A stretch of DNA of 9,157 nt from Paraprevotella sp. (GTDB taxonomy: Bacteria; Bacteroidota; Bacteroidia; Bacteroidales; Bacteroidaceae), in NCBI GenBank assembly GCA_021205005.1, contig JAJPYK010000083.1, forward strand, positions 1-9,157, in the 5' to 3' direction. Of this stretch, positions 1 through 8,458 are shown piece by piece (position 1 is the first letter of the stretch; each line of letters begins with the position of its first letter). The translations under genes and the position numbers were made by a program. The notes below the pieces were generated by a model. It was given only the letters and a program-made list of their open reading frames with translations. It was not told the DNA's origin and made no database searches.

Positions 1-5
1 GCTTC

Positions 6-55
6 GAAAGAAATGAGGCTGCACCGTAACCTTTAATTACGACACAGCCTCTTTT
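6..55 (-). terminator. Intrinsic terminator after sufS, probably bidirectional
   Basis: The arms GAGGCTG (15-21) and CAGCCTC (45-51) are perfect inverted repeats. Read on the minus strand as RNA, the stem continues inward through three G-U wobble pairs and then five Watson-Crick pairs (CGTAA with TTACG), giving about 15 bp around a 7-base loop. A T-rich run (ATTTCTTT) follows at 14-7. It begins 27 bp beyond the sufS stop, which is where an operon terminator is expected. On the plus strand the three wobbles become A-C mismatches, but the outer 7 bp remain and are followed by TTTTATAAT, so a gene converging from the left could also end here. Rho-independent function is inferred from this layout. 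Confidence 0.85.
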
Positions 56-78
56 ATAATCACGCCCGGAAATACCCG

Positions 79-1293
79 TCAAAACATTTTAGCGACGCGT
101 TCGATGCCGTCCACCAGCACATCCACTTCCTCACGGGTGTTGTAAAGGCCGAAAGAGGCGCGGACCGTGCCCTCCACGCCCAAACGGTGCATCAGAGGCT
201 CGGCGCAATGATGGCCCGTACGCACGGCAATGCCCAAGCGGTCGAGCAACGTCCCCATATCCAGATGATGGATATGGCCAACTAAAAAAGAGATCACGGC
301 GTCATGCTCTGACGCATGGCCGAAGATCCGCATGCCGGGAATCCGGCCCATGCGTTCCAACGCATAGCGGGTCAGGTCCTGTTCATGGGCATAGATGCGG
401 TCTAAACCGATACGGGAAACATAATCCAAGGCACGCGCCAGTCCCGTGCTCGCCACATAGTCGGGCGTACCGGCCTCAAATTTGAACGGCAATTCATTGA
501 ATGTCGTATGTTCAAACGTGACGTGCTGAATCATCTCGCCCCCTCCCATATAAGGCGGCATACGATCGAACCACTGTTCTTTTCCATATAAAACGCCGAT
601 TCCCGTGGGCCCGTAAATCTTATGGCCGCTGAAAGCAAAGAAATCCGCGCCGATCGCTTGCATGTCGACCGCAAAATGGGGAGTACTCTGCGCACCGTCC
701 ACCAGAACGGGAACACCGTGATCGTGGGCAATGTCTACAACCCGGCGCACGGAATTCACTGTTCCCAGCACGTTGCTTACATGCGTCACGCTCACCATGC
801 GTGTGTGTGCATTGAAAAGTCGTTCGTACTCGTCCCACATCAATTCGCCGTCATCGTTGATGGGAATCACCCGTATCTTAATTCCTTTCCGGGCCTGAAG
901 CAATTGCCAACTCACAATATTGGAATGATGCTCCATCTCGCTGAGGATCACCTCATCTCCTTCGTGCATGAAAGCTTCGCCGAAACAAGAGGCCACGAGG
1001 TTGATACTCTCGGTCGTACCGCGCGTAAAGACGATCTCTGAAGTGCTGCGGGCATTGAGGAAACTACGCACGGTCTCCCGGGCGGCTTCATGCAGTTCCG
1101 TAGCTTTCTGAGACAAGAAATGTACGCCCCGATGCACATTGGCATTGACGTTATAGTACTCGTCCGTCATGGCTTCCACCACGCAACGGGGTTTCTGGGT
1201 GGTAGCTCCGTTATCGAAATAAACCAACGGATGTCCGTATACCTCACGTCCCAAGATGGGAAAATCTTTCCGGATATTTTCTATATCATACAT
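79..1293 (-). CDS. sufS: Cysteine desulfurase SufS (type II, PLP-dependent)
   Basis: This enzyme removes sulfur from L-cysteine to give alanine and an enzyme-bound persulfide, the sulfur source for Fe-S cluster assembly in the cytoplasm. The 404 residues match the usual length of SufS (about 406). Visible active-site features are His123/His124 in EMEHHSN, Asp199 and Gln202 in VDGAQS, the cofactor lysine Lys225 in SGHKIYGP, and the persulfide cysteine Cys363 in RTGHHCAEP, preceded by the substrate-binding Arg358. The short loop carrying this cysteine is the mark of type II (SufS/CsdA) rather than IscS/NifS enzymes. The ATG start lies 12 bp after the sufD stop and gives the standard N-terminus (IRKDFPIL). 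It is the last gene of the suf block, followed by a hairpin terminator. Type II desulfurases normally need SufE or SufU as sulfur acceptor, and neither is encoded here. Confidence 0.97.
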   Translation of the reverse strand: MYDIENIRKDFPILGREVYGHPLVYFDNGATTQKPRCVVEAMTDEYYNVNANVHRGVHFLSQKATELHEAARETVRSFLNARSTSEIVFTRGTTESINLVASCFGEAFMHEGDEVILSEMEHHSNIVSWQLLQARKGIKIRVIPINDDGELMWDEYERLFNAHTRMVSVTHVSNVLGTVNSVRRVVDIAHDHGVPVLVDGAQSTPHFAVDMQAIGADFFAFSGHKIYGPTGIGVLYGKEQWFDRMPPYMGGGEMIQHVTFEHTTFNELPFKFEAGTPDYVASTGLARALDYVSRIGLDRIYAHEQDLTRYALERMGRIPGMRIFGHASEHDAVISFLVGHIHHLDMGTLLDRLGIAVRTGHHCAEPLMHRLGVEGTVRASFGLYNTREEVDVLVDGIERVAKMF

Positions 1294-1305
1294 AGCGATC
1301 GGTAT

Positions 1306-2646
1306 TTAAGAACAGAATCTGCATTCCGAACAACGGGCCATACCGCCACGGAAACGTTTCTCCACCAAATGGTGCAGACGGTTGCGCAGGGTCTCCAGGC
1401 CGATCGTATCAATGACTTCTCCGGCGAAAGCGAGTTTCAACAGCAAGCGGGCCTCATCGGGATTAATACCGCGCTGACGCATGTAAAATAAAGCTTGCTC
1501 GTCCATTTGCCCCACAGTGGCTCCATGACTGCATTTTACGTCATCGGCGTAAATCTCCAGCATGGGTTGGGCATAGACGCGGGCTTCGCTTCCGCAAAGA
1601 TTGGCCGTACGTTCGTCGGAGACGGTATGCTGGGCTCCCTCGCGTACCAAGATACGACCGGCAAAAGCCCCTGTCGACTCTCCGTCCATCACGTACTTAT
1701 AAAGTTGGTGACTGACTCCATATTCGGCACGATTGTCTATCAAAGTATTGTGGTCCACGTGCTGAGCCTTATCCGCAATCACGCAGCCGTAAAGGCCGAC
1801 TTCGGCTCGTTCGCCGGAAAGGGCTATATCGGTGCGTTGACGTGTCAGTCCGCCTTGCAGCGTGATGCGATAGAGATTGGCCGTACTGTCACGCTGTAAA
1901 TCGGCATATAGGTTGCTGAACAAGCGGTTCTTCGCGTGTGTCTCTTCCAACTCGTAAAAATCCAGCCGGGCACGCTCTCCGGCATACACCTCCATGATCT
2001 GCGTAGTCAGGAAGTTGCGGTCGTCCATAGCGTGGTCGCAGAACAACAGCCGGGCACGGGCATCTTCTTCCATAATCACAAGCACGCGACGGTTAGCCAT
2101 CAGATCGGTGTCGGCGCGGAGCAGATTAACCACTTGGATCGGACGTTCCACATCGACGCCACGCGGAATGTAGATGAACAAACCGTCTTGCGCCAACATT
2201 GTGTTCAACGCATTCAAAGTATCTTTTTCCGTACGCGCCAGTTTGCCGTAATAGGAAGCCACCAAATCGGCGTGCTCTTCTGCCGCTGTCTTCAGGGAAC
2301 AGACAATGACTCCGCCGGGAAGCATGGATGCAGCCGAATTCTCACGGCAAAAAGCGTCGTTTACCACAAAATAGAACGAAGTACTCAGGTTCGGCACATC
2401 GCAACGGAATGCTTTGTAAGGATTCACGGCAAATTCCAACCGCTTCAGATTCATCCCGTAGTCTGGTGCGAAAGCCGATGCCACGTCGGTATATTTATAA
2501 CGTTCGACCTTCTGCGAAGGAAAGCCTTGACGGCAAAAGTCATCGAAGGCCTTGTCGCGCAAGGCGTTCAGCGCACCGGCACTATGACTGTCGATCAGGC
2601 CACGGCACGCAGTGAACAAGTCGATATATTGTTGTTCGCTATTCAT
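1306..2646 (-). CDS. sufD: Fe-S cluster assembly protein SufD
   Basis: SufD is the scaffold subunit that pairs with SufB, each bound to a SufC ATPase, to build Fe-S clusters. The protein has 446 residues, slightly longer than E. coli SufD (about 423). The N-terminal helical part (about 1-90) precedes the beta-helix core, where IYIPRGVDVERPIQV (about 158-172) is the family motif. The C-terminal motif KCSHGATVGQMDEQALFYMRQRGI starts at about 371 and contains His374, the equivalent of E. coli His360 involved in cluster formation. This motif, with no CDS-type cysteine as in SufB, separates SufD from SufB. The extreme C-terminus carries Cys439, Cys442 and Cys445 spaced as CX2CX2C, an extension I do not know from E. 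coli SufD. The ATG lies 13 bp after the sufC stop, with GGAAG just upstream as a weak ribosome-binding site. Translation is probably coupled to sufC. Confidence 0.95.
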   Translation of the reverse strand: MNSEQQYIDLFTACRGLIDSHSAGALNALRDKAFDDFCRQGFPSQKVERYKYTDVASAFAPDYGMNLKRLEFAVNPYKAFRCDVPNLSTSFYFVVNDAFCRENSAASMLPGGVIVCSLKTAAEEHADLVASYYGKLARTEKDTLNALNTMLAQDGLFIYIPRGVDVERPIQVVNLLRADTDLMANRRVLVIMEEDARARLLFCDHAMDDRNFLTTQIMEVYAGERARLDFYELEETHAKNRLFSNLYADLQRDSTANLYRITLQGGLTRQRTDIALSGERAEVGLYGCVIADKAQHVDHNTLIDNRAEYGVSHQLYKYVMDGESTGAFAGRILVREGAQHTVSDERTANLCGSEARVYAQPMLEIYADDVKCSHGATVGQMDEQALFYMRQRGINPDEARLLLKLAFAGEVIDTIGLETLRNRLHHLVEKRFRGGMARCSECRFCS

Positions 2647-2659
2647 AGTCTTCCGTCTT

Positions 2660-3415
2660 TTAGTCTAATGACGCCTCTTCCTTAATCCAGTCAAAGCCTC
2701 GCTTTTCTATCTCCGCAGCCAACTCCGGACCTCCGCTGCGGACGATACGTCCGCCCAACAGAACGTGTACCACATCAGGCTTTAAATAATCCAGCAGACG
2801 CTGGTAGTGTGTGATGACGATAGCTGAGGTCTCGGCCGTACGCAACTTATTGAATCCCTCGGCCACGATGCGCAAAGCGTCCACATCCAGTCCGGAATCC
2901 GTCTCGTCGAGAATGCTCAATGTCGGTTCGAGCATAGCCATCTGGAAAATCTCGTTCCGTTTCTTCTCACCTCCGCTGAATCCTTCGTTCACAGACCGAT
3001 TGGCCAACTTACTGTCCAGTTCTACGATTTTACGTTTCTCGCGCATCAGCTTCAAGAAGTCGCCGGAGCTCATCGGCTCGAGTCCGTGATACTTACGTTT
3101 GGCGTTAAGAGCCGCACGCATAAAGTTCACCATCGACACGCCGGGAATTTCCACAGGTTGCTGAAAAGACAAAAACAGTCCTTCGTGCGCCCGTTCCTCA
3201 GGTGTCATCGCCAACAGGTCTTTTCCATTAAACCTTACTCGGCCGCTGGTCACTTCATAAGCCGGATTCCCCACCAACACATTACTCAACGTACTTTTCC
3301 CGGCTCCGTTCTGTCCCATCAAAGCATGTATCTCGCCGGCTTTCACCGTCAAGTTGATGCCTTTCAATATCTCTTTGCCATTAATACCGGCATGCAAATC
3401 TTCTATTTCTAACAT
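2660..3415 (-). CDS. sufC: Fe-S cluster assembly ATPase SufC
   Basis: SufC is an ABC-type ATPase that binds SufB and SufD and drives the conformational change needed for cluster assembly; it has no membrane partner. With the start chosen here it has 251 residues, normal for the family. The Walker A motif GQNGAGKST is at 34-42 (Lys40), the Q-loop glutamine at 85, the signature FSGGEKKR at 146-153, Walker B LSILDE with catalytic Glu171, the D-loop SGLD at 174-177 and the H-loop His203. FSGGEKKRNE and ETDSGLDVDAL are specific to SufC. The reading frame is open to 3466, but that longer form would overlap the end of sufB and add a non-homologous lysine-rich peptide. The start MLEIEDL at 3415, or the adjoining ATG at 3418, is therefore preferred; an A-rich AAGAAG precedes it. 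Walker A here has Gln-Asn where Pro-Asn is commoner, which should not affect nucleotide binding. Confidence 0.95.
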   Translation of the reverse strand: MLEIEDLHAGINGKEILKGINLTVKAGEIHALMGQNGAGKSTLSNVLVGNPAYEVTSGRVRFNGKDLLAMTPEERAHEGLFLSFQQPVEIPGVSMVNFMRAALNAKRKYHGLEPMSSGDFLKLMREKRKIVELDSKLANRSVNEGFSGGEKKRNEIFQMAMLEPTLSILDETDSGLDVDALRIVAEGFNKLRTAETSAIVITHYQRLLDYLKPDVVHVLLGGRIVRSGGPELAAEIEKRGFDWIKEEASLD

Positions 3416-3437
3416 CATATTCTTCTTTTTATTTTGG

Positions 3438-4955
3438 TTAACCCACTGTTCCTTCCAGTGAGACATTCAACAGTTTCTGTGCTTCCACCGCAAATTCCAT
3501 CGGCAACTTGTTGATCACGTCCTTGGCATATCCGTTCACAATCAATCCCACAGCCTCTTCCGTCGGAATGCAGCGCTGATTGCAATAGAAAAGTTGTTCC
3601 TCGGATATTTTGGATGTAGTGGCTTCATGTTCCACAATGGCCGTATCATTACGCACGTCTATATAAGGAAAGGTATGTGCCCCGCACTGATTCCCCAACA
3701 AGAGGGAATCACACGAACTATAATTCCTTGCCCCATCGGCTTTCGGCGCCACTCGAACCAGTCCCCGATAAGAGTTCTGACTGCGTCCCGCCGAAATGCC
3801 TTTGCTGATAATCGTGCTTTTTGTGTTTCGTCCCAAATGAATCATCTTCGTACCGGTGTCCGCTTGTTGATAATTGTTGGTCACGGCCACACTGTAAAAC
3901 TCAGCCTGCGAATTATCTCCGCCCAAGATGCAGCTGGGATACTTCCATGTAACGGCAGATCCGGTCTCCACCTGCGTCCACGAAAGTTTGCTGTTGGCTC
4001 CGCGTAGATGCCCGCGTTTCGTCACTAAGTTCAGCACGCCGCCACGCCCATCGGCATCGCCGGGATACCAATTCTGTACCGTACTGTATTTTACTTCCGC
4101 ATTCTCGTTGACTACAATTTCTACGATAGCCGCATGCAATTGGTTCTCGTCACGCATCGGTGCAGTGCATCCTTCCAGGTAAGATACGTATCCTCCGTCA
4201 TCGCAGACAATCAGAGTACGTTCGAACTGCCCCGTATTGCGGGCATTGATACGGAAATAAGTGGAAAGTTCCATCGGACAACGTACGCCCTTAGGAATGT
4301 AAACGAACGAACCGTCGCTAAACACAGCCGAATTCAATGCAGCAAAATAGTTATCGCGATAAGGTACCACGGAACCTAAATATTGACGCACGAGGTCGGG
4401 ATATTCCCTCACCGCCTCACTGATAGAACAGAAGATAATGCCGCGTTCGGACAGTTTTTCCTTAAATGTTGTCTTCACCGAAACGGAATCCATCACAGCA
4501 TCCACGGCCGTACCGCTCAAGGCCAAACGTTCTTCCAACGGGATCCCGAGTTTGTCGAAAGTCTTCATCAACTCCGGATCTATCTCGTCCACACTACGCG
4601 GCCCGTTTTTCTTCCGCCCTTTTGTAGGATCGGCATAATACGAAATCGCCTGATAATCTATTTCCGGCAACTTTAAGTGAGCCAATGAAGGCTGCTTCTG
4701 TGTCTGCCAATAACGGAAAGCCTTCAGACGAAAATCAAGCATCCATTCCGGCTCTTCCTTTTTAGATGAAATCAACCGTACTACATCTTCATTAAGACCT
4801 CGCTCAATGATTTCCGTCTGTACGTCCGTACTGAAACCGTATTCGTATTTCTTATGCGCCACCTCTCGCACGAACCGGTTCTTCTCCTCTTCTGTCACAG
4901 ACTCATACGAGCCTATGCCCTGCCTATCTTTTTCTTTTTTATCCTTCTCTTTCAT
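3438..4955 (-). CDS. sufB: Fe-S cluster assembly scaffold SufB
   Basis: SufB receives sulfur from the desulfurase and, with SufC and SufD, forms the nascent Fe-S cluster. The 505 residues are a little more than is usual (about 480-495) because of a lysine/glutamate-rich leader (1-20). Core motifs are [20 protein letters not shown] (213-232), [19 protein letters not shown] with Cys263 (equivalent to E. coli Cys254), and [17 protein letters not shown] (326-342). The cluster-forming region [20 protein letters not shown] has Cys415 (E. coli Cys405) and is followed by HEATTSK with His443-Glu444. The C-terminus [11 protein letters not shown]...EGTVG is the family end. No other ATG lies before the conserved region, so this start is the best one, although there is no clear Shine-Dalgarno sequence. 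Residue 462 is Cys in QRCI, where I expect Gly. This is the first gene of the suf block, 126 bp from cvpA and 22 bp before sufC. Confidence 0.97.
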   Translation of the reverse strand: MKEKDKKEKDRQGIGSYESVTEEEKNRFVREVAHKKYEYGFSTDVQTEIIERGLNEDVVRLISSKKEEPEWMLDFRLKAFRYWQTQKQPSLAHLKLPEIDYQAISYYADPTKGRKKNGPRSVDEIDPELMKTFDKLGIPLEERLALSGTAVDAVMDSVSVKTTFKEKLSERGIIFCSISEAVREYPDLVRQYLGSVVPYRDNYFAALNSAVFSDGSFVYIPKGVRCPMELSTYFRINARNTGQFERTLIVCDDGGYVSYLEGCTAPMRDENQLHAAIVEIVVNENAEVKYSTVQNWYPGDADGRGGVLNLVTKRGHLRGANSKLSWTQVETGSAVTWKYPSCILGGDNSQAEFYSVAVTNNYQQADTGTKMIHLGRNTKSTIISKGISAGRSQNSYRGLVRVAPKADGARNYSSCDSLLLGNQCGAHTFPYIDVRNDTAIVEHEATTSKISEEQLFYCNQRCIPTEEAVGLIVNGYAKDVINKLPMEFAVEAQKLLNVSLEGTVG

Positions 4956-5081
4956 ATCTCTTATAAAGCCAAAGAGAGGAACACAGACCCTAAGTTCGCG
5001 CTTAAAGCTGCATTCCTGCTCTTCATTGTATCATATTAAAAGGTTTGTCAGACAAACCGGGCTCTCCATTGTACCCATTCG
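4956..5081 (-). promoter_or_regulatory. cvpA-sufB intergenic region, possible sufB promoter/leader
   Basis: This 126 bp gap is the only sizeable non-coding stretch inside the gene cluster; every other gap is 22 bp or less. Reading towards sufB it holds a 17-bp perfect palindrome (5058-5042), an AT-rich stretch with TATGATACAAT (5035-5025), and then a weak 7-bp hairpin with two G-U pairs (5007-4988, loop CGCGAA). TTTG at 5056-5053 followed by the TA-containing stretch loosely resembles the Bacteroidota promoter pattern TTTG/TAnnTTTG, but neither the spacing (17 or 22 bp) nor the second box fits well. A separate promoter for sufBCDS is inferred mainly from the gap and the terminator-like hairpin. 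I see no open reading frame or known riboswitch in it. Confidence 0.35.
5036..5058 (-). terminator. Hairpin with T run after cvpA (terminator, attenuator or operator)
   Basis: On the minus strand GGTTTGT pairs with ACAAACC around a CTG loop, and TTTTAATA follows directly. The hairpin lies 24 bp after the cvpA stop, a normal place for an intrinsic terminator. The stem is only 7 bp with four A-T pairs and the T run is only four bases, so termination would probably be partial and let some transcripts run on into sufB. The same bases form a perfect palindrome around one central base, so a dimeric DNA-binding protein could be the true user. Confidence 0.5.
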
Positions 5082-5615
5082 TCACGGATCAGACGTAAGG
5101 CCCTTCTCCTCGTCGGCAGATACGGCCTGCTTTACGGTATGGACCACCTCGGCCTTACACATCTCAAACAGTCGGGCCGACACGGCACGTACCGGATGGT
5201 AAAGATGGGAACTTGATTCCGTATCGGCTGAGATCAAATGCAAATGAAGACCGACATTCAGTACACAACTGAGAAATATCATATACTTTAATCCGCCGAG
5301 GACAGCTCCGCCCAAACGGTTCAGTCCTCCCAATTTCACGCTTTCGATTGCTTTCGTCAGCACGTGAGCCAATAGGGAAAGAGCCACAGGTACACCGATC
5401 CATAACAAAATAAAAGCCAAAACGCGTCCTGCCGACTCGCCACTCCCGATATGGGGAGCGAGCCAATCTCCCAAGGCAGAACAAAGCAGACAAGCCACCA
5501 AAAGCCCCACCAAGAAACCCACAATAGAGACAACTTGACGGAAGAAACCGCACAAGCAGCCTTTAATCAAGCCTAATGCAATTACTATCAGGATGAAAAC
5601 ATCCAGCCCGTTCAT
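5082..5615 (-). CDS. CvpA family inner-membrane protein
   Basis: The protein has 177 residues and four hydrophobic segments at about 4-22, 28-48, 64-86 and 107-128, followed by a hydrophilic tail of about 50 residues. The pattern NGLDVFILI at the start, G-rich second segment and LNRLGGAVLGGLKY (98-111) before the last membrane segment are typical of the CvpA family, named after the E. coli colicin V production protein. The molecular activity of the family is not established; in enterobacteria it has been linked to colicin V production, purF expression and envelope/bile tolerance. The ATG is 6 bp after the infB stop, so translation is probably coupled. No Shine-Dalgarno sequence is visible. 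A hairpin follows the gene. Position between infB and suf is, to my knowledge, common in Bacteroidales; any tie to Fe-S assembly is inference. Confidence 0.88.
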   Translation of the reverse strand: MNGLDVFILIVIALGLIKGCLCGFFRQVVSIVGFLVGLLVACLLCSALGDWLAPHIGSGESAGRVLAFILLWIGVPVALSLLAHVLTKAIESVKLGGLNRLGGAVLGGLKYMIFLSCVLNVGLHLHLISADTESSSHLYHPVRAVSARLFEMCKAEVVHTVKQAVSADEEKGLTSDP

Positions 5616-5621
5616 GACATT

Positions 5622-8450
5622 CTACAATTTAGCCTTAACCTCCACTTCCTGATAAGTCTCTATCATATCGCCTTCGCGAATATCGTTGCAGTTCACCAGA
5701 CTTATACCGCATTCGAAGTTCGTGCCCACTTCTTTCACATCGTCCTTGAAACGCTTGAGCGCATTAATCTGCCCGGTAAAGACTACAATGCCATCACGCA
5801 CCAGACGGGCCTTATTACTACGCTGTACTTTGCCGTCCACAACATAAGCTCCAGCTACCGTACCCACTTTACTGATGTGATATACCTGGCGCACTTCGAG
5901 CTTTGCAGTGACTTCTTCTTTCACCTCGGGAGCCAACATTCCTTCCATAGCGGACTTCACTTCTTCTATCGCATCATAGATGATAGAATATAAACGAATA
6001 TCCACACCTTGTTGCTCAGCCATTTTACGCGCCATAGCGGAAGGACGTACTTGGAAACCGATAATGATAGCCTCTGAAGCCGCGGCCAAAGCCACGTCAC
6101 TCTCCGAGATCTGACCTACGGCCTTATGGATCACATTCACTGCGATTTTCTCTGTCGACAGCTTAATCAACGAGTCACTCAATGCTTCGATAGAACCGTC
6201 GACGTCACCGTTGACAATGACATTAAGTTCTTGGAAACCGCCTAATGCAATACGACGGCCCACCTCGTCGAGTGTCAAGATCTTCTGTGTACGCAGTCCT
6301 TGCTCACGCTGCAACTGCTCGCGCTTACCCGCAATCTCGCGTGCCTCCTGCTCACTGTCCATCACATGGAAAGTATCTCCGGCTGTCGGCGCTCCGTTCA
6401 GACCCAATATTGTGGCGGCCTGTGCCGGACCAAGCTCCGTCACGCGCTGGTTACGCTCATTGAACATGGCTTTTACGCGTCCGAAGTTCGTACCGGCCAA
6501 TACTATATCTCCCATACGTAACGTACCATTAGACACCAATACCGTAGCAACATAACCACGTCCTTTATCCAACGACGACTCTATAATGGAGCCCGTAGCC
6601 TTACGGTTGGGATTGGCTTTCAAGTCGAGCATCTCGGCTTCCAGCAACACTTTCTCCAAAAGTTCGTCTACTCCGGTTCCCTTCTTGGCCGAGATATCCT
6701 GACTTTGGTACTTACCGCCCCATTCCTCCACCAGGAAGTTCATTGCCGCCAATCCTTCCTTAATCTTATCAGGATTAGCTCCCGGCTTGTCTACCTTATT
6801 AATAGCAAACACTATGGGAACGCCGGCAGCCATGGCATGATTAATAGCTTCCTTGGTCTGCGGCATGATGTCGTCATCAGCCGCAATAATGATAATGGCA
6901 ATATCCGTCACTTGTGCTCCACGTGCACGCATGGCTGTAAAAGCTTCGTGTCCCGGAGTATCAAGGAAAGTAATGTGGCGTCCATCTTCCAACGTAACGT
7001 TATAAGCACCGATATGCTGCGTGATACCTCCGGCCTCACCGGCAATCACGTTCGTTTTGCGAATATAATCCAGCAACGAAGTCTTTCCGTGATCCACATG
7101 ACCCATCACGGTCACAATCGGAGCACGCGGTACCAAATCCTCTTCATCGTCTTCGTCTTCATTCACGGCTGCCGAAACTTCCGCGCTGACATACTCTGTT
7201 TTAAAGCCGAACTCTTCAGCTACCAGATTTATCGTCTCCGCATCCAAACGCTGATTGATCGAGACCATGATGCCGATGCTCATACACGTAGCGATAACCT
7301 GCGTCCCCGGAACGTCCATCATCACAGCCAGTTCGTTGGCAGTAACGAACTCTGTCAGCTTCAGCACCTTGCTCTCGGCGGCACGTTCTTCAAGCTGTTC
7401 CTCCATCGTAGCACGGGCATTCTCACGTTTCTCCTTACGATACTGAGCTCCTTTGCCGCCTTTGCTCTTATTCGTCAGTCGCGCCAACGTCTCTTTCACC
7501 TGACGGGCTACATCCTCGTCCGATGCTTCATTCTTAACGAGCGGTTGCGGACGATAACGGTTGCCCTTATTGAATTTATTACCGCCTTGACGGTTATCTC
7601 CATTGCCCGCATCTTTCCGACGGGCATTATTGTTCGGTTGGTTGCTCACCGCATTCACGTCCACACGCTCCTTACCGATACGCACTCTTTTTTTCCGGTT
7701 GCCTGTTTCGGCAGAAGCAGACGTACCGTTGGCACCTGACGCAGGACGTGCACCGTTCCCTCCTTGCGGAGTCGTATTCTGACGGCTTTTCTCCTCGCGC
7801 TCACGGCGTTTCTCCTCTTTTGTCTTTTTCTTCGGACGGGTAGATTGATTCAAAGCCGATAAGTCAATATGGCCTTTCACTTTCAGTTGAGGAGCTCCCT
7901 GACCTGAAGGCGTCAGACGGAACACGCCGTCTTGCTCACTACCCACCGGTTCGGCTTTTACTTTCACGTCTTCCGGTTCACGAGAAACCTCTGCATCCGG
8001 ACTGACCACAGTCGGCTGCACAGTCTCTACCGGCACAGCTTCGACCGACGGAGCCGATACAACCGTCTCTCCTTTCTCCACCTGCGGTTCTTTCGCAGTC
8101 TTTTCATTGCCGGCACTGTTCGACCGGCGCGCGCTCAGACTATCCAAATCGATATGTCCCACTATTTTGGATCCCTTTTCCGTTCTCGGTTCCACCGCCG
8201 GTTTCTCCCCGGCCAACGCGATCGTAGCCTTTTTCTCCTTGTGCAGCCTCTTTTGGCTGATCACGGCAGCATCGTCCCTCAATCCCTTATCCGTTTTAAA
8301 TTCCGCTACGAGCAACTGATACTGCTCGTCCGTAATTTTAGCGTTGGGATTCGCTTCCACAGGGCCCAAGCCCTTCTTCTGCAAGAACTCTACCGCTGTC
8401 TGGATGCCTACGTTGCACTCCTTGGCTACTTTATTTAGTCTGATACTCAT
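5622..8450 (-). CDS. infB: Translation initiation factor IF-2
   Basis: IF-2 is the GTPase that brings initiator fMet-tRNA to the 30S subunit and promotes subunit joining. Of 942 residues (E. coli 890), residues 1-50 form the N-terminal IF2_N fold ([14 protein letters not shown]). Residues about 55-345 are a low-complexity charged linker rich in Lys, Glu, Asn and Gly, and a second IF2_N-like segment lies at about 362-420 ([14 protein letters not shown]). After an acidic patch (430-438) comes the G domain: G1 GHVDHGKT at 450-457, GGITQHIGA at 474-482, DTPGH at 497-501, NKVD at 551-554 and SAK at 588-590. The C-terminal barrels and the tRNA-binding domain follow (about 620-942). All GTPase motifs are intact. 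The start is 8 bp after the nusA stop, in the usual nusA-infB arrangement, and no Shine-Dalgarno sequence is visible. The linker contains a twice-repeated GHIDL motif (99-103 and 193-197). Confidence 0.98.
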   Translation of the reverse strand: MSIRLNKVAKECNVGIQTAVEFLQKKGLGPVEANPNAKITDEQYQLLVAEFKTDKGLRDDAAVISQKRLHKEKKATIALAGEKPAVEPRTEKGSKIVGHIDLDSLSARRSNSAGNEKTAKEPQVEKGETVVSAPSVEAVPVETVQPTVVSPDAEVSREPEDVKVKAEPVGSEQDGVFRLTPSGQGAPQLKVKGHIDLSALNQSTRPKKKTKEEKRREREEKSRQNTTPQGGNGARPASGANGTSASAETGNRKKRVRIGKERVDVNAVSNQPNNNARRKDAGNGDNRQGGNKFNKGNRYRPQPLVKNEASDEDVARQVKETLARLTNKSKGGKGAQYRKEKRENARATMEEQLEERAAESKVLKLTEFVTANELAVMMDVPGTQVIATCMSIGIMVSINQRLDAETINLVAEEFGFKTEYVSAEVSAAVNEDEDDEEDLVPRAPIVTVMGHVDHGKTSLLDYIRKTNVIAGEAGGITQHIGAYNVTLEDGRHITFLDTPGHEAFTAMRARGAQVTDIAIIIIAADDDIMPQTKEAINHAMAAGVPIVFAINKVDKPGANPDKIKEGLAAMNFLVEEWGGKYQSQDISAKKGTGVDELLEKVLLEAEMLDLKANPNRKATGSIIESSLDKGRGYVATVLVSNGTLRMGDIVLAGTNFGRVKAMFNERNQRVTELGPAQAATILGLNGAPTAGDTFHVMDSEQEAREIAGKREQLQREQGLRTQKILTLDEVGRRIALGGFQELNVIVNGDVDGSIEALSDSLIKLSTEKIAVNVIHKAVGQISESDVALAAASEAIIIGFQVRPSAMARKMAEQQGVDIRLYSIIYDAIEEVKSAMEGMLAPEVKEEVTAKLEVRQVYHISKVGTVAGAYVVDGKVQRSNKARLVRDGIVVFTGQINALKRFKDDVKEVGTNFECGISLVNCNDIREGDMIETYQEVEVKAKL

Positions 8451-8458
8451 ATACGCTA

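Noticed and set aside
1294..1305. CGATCG palindrome between sufD and sufS
   Set aside because: Six bases within a 12 bp spacer are expected by chance and have no supporting context.
1936..2685. Plus-strand open frame of 249 codons opposite sufD
   Set aside because: It is antisense to sufD, lacks recognisable motifs, and is explained as a shadow of the sufD coding sequence.
3416..3466. Upstream extension of sufC to an ATG at 3466
   Set aside because: The added 17 residues overlap the end of sufB in another frame and match nothing at the N-terminus of the SufC family, which starts at MLEI.
5164..5553. Minus-strand 129-codon frame inside cvpA
   Set aside because: It is an out-of-frame reading of cvpA; the 177-residue frame has the membrane pattern and family motif, this one does not.
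6705..7739. Plus-strand open frame of 344 codons opposite infB
   Set aside because: It lies wholly antisense to the well-supported IF-2 gene, its translation is rich in His, Arg, Ser and Ile with no domain I recognise, and stop codons are rare in this frame simply because of infB codon choice.
7400..7840. Low-complexity Asn/Gly/Lys/Arg-rich segment as a possible insertion or horizontally acquired piece in infB
   Set aside because: Variable, charged linkers are normal between the N-terminal and G domains of IF-2, and the frame and both flanking domains are intact.
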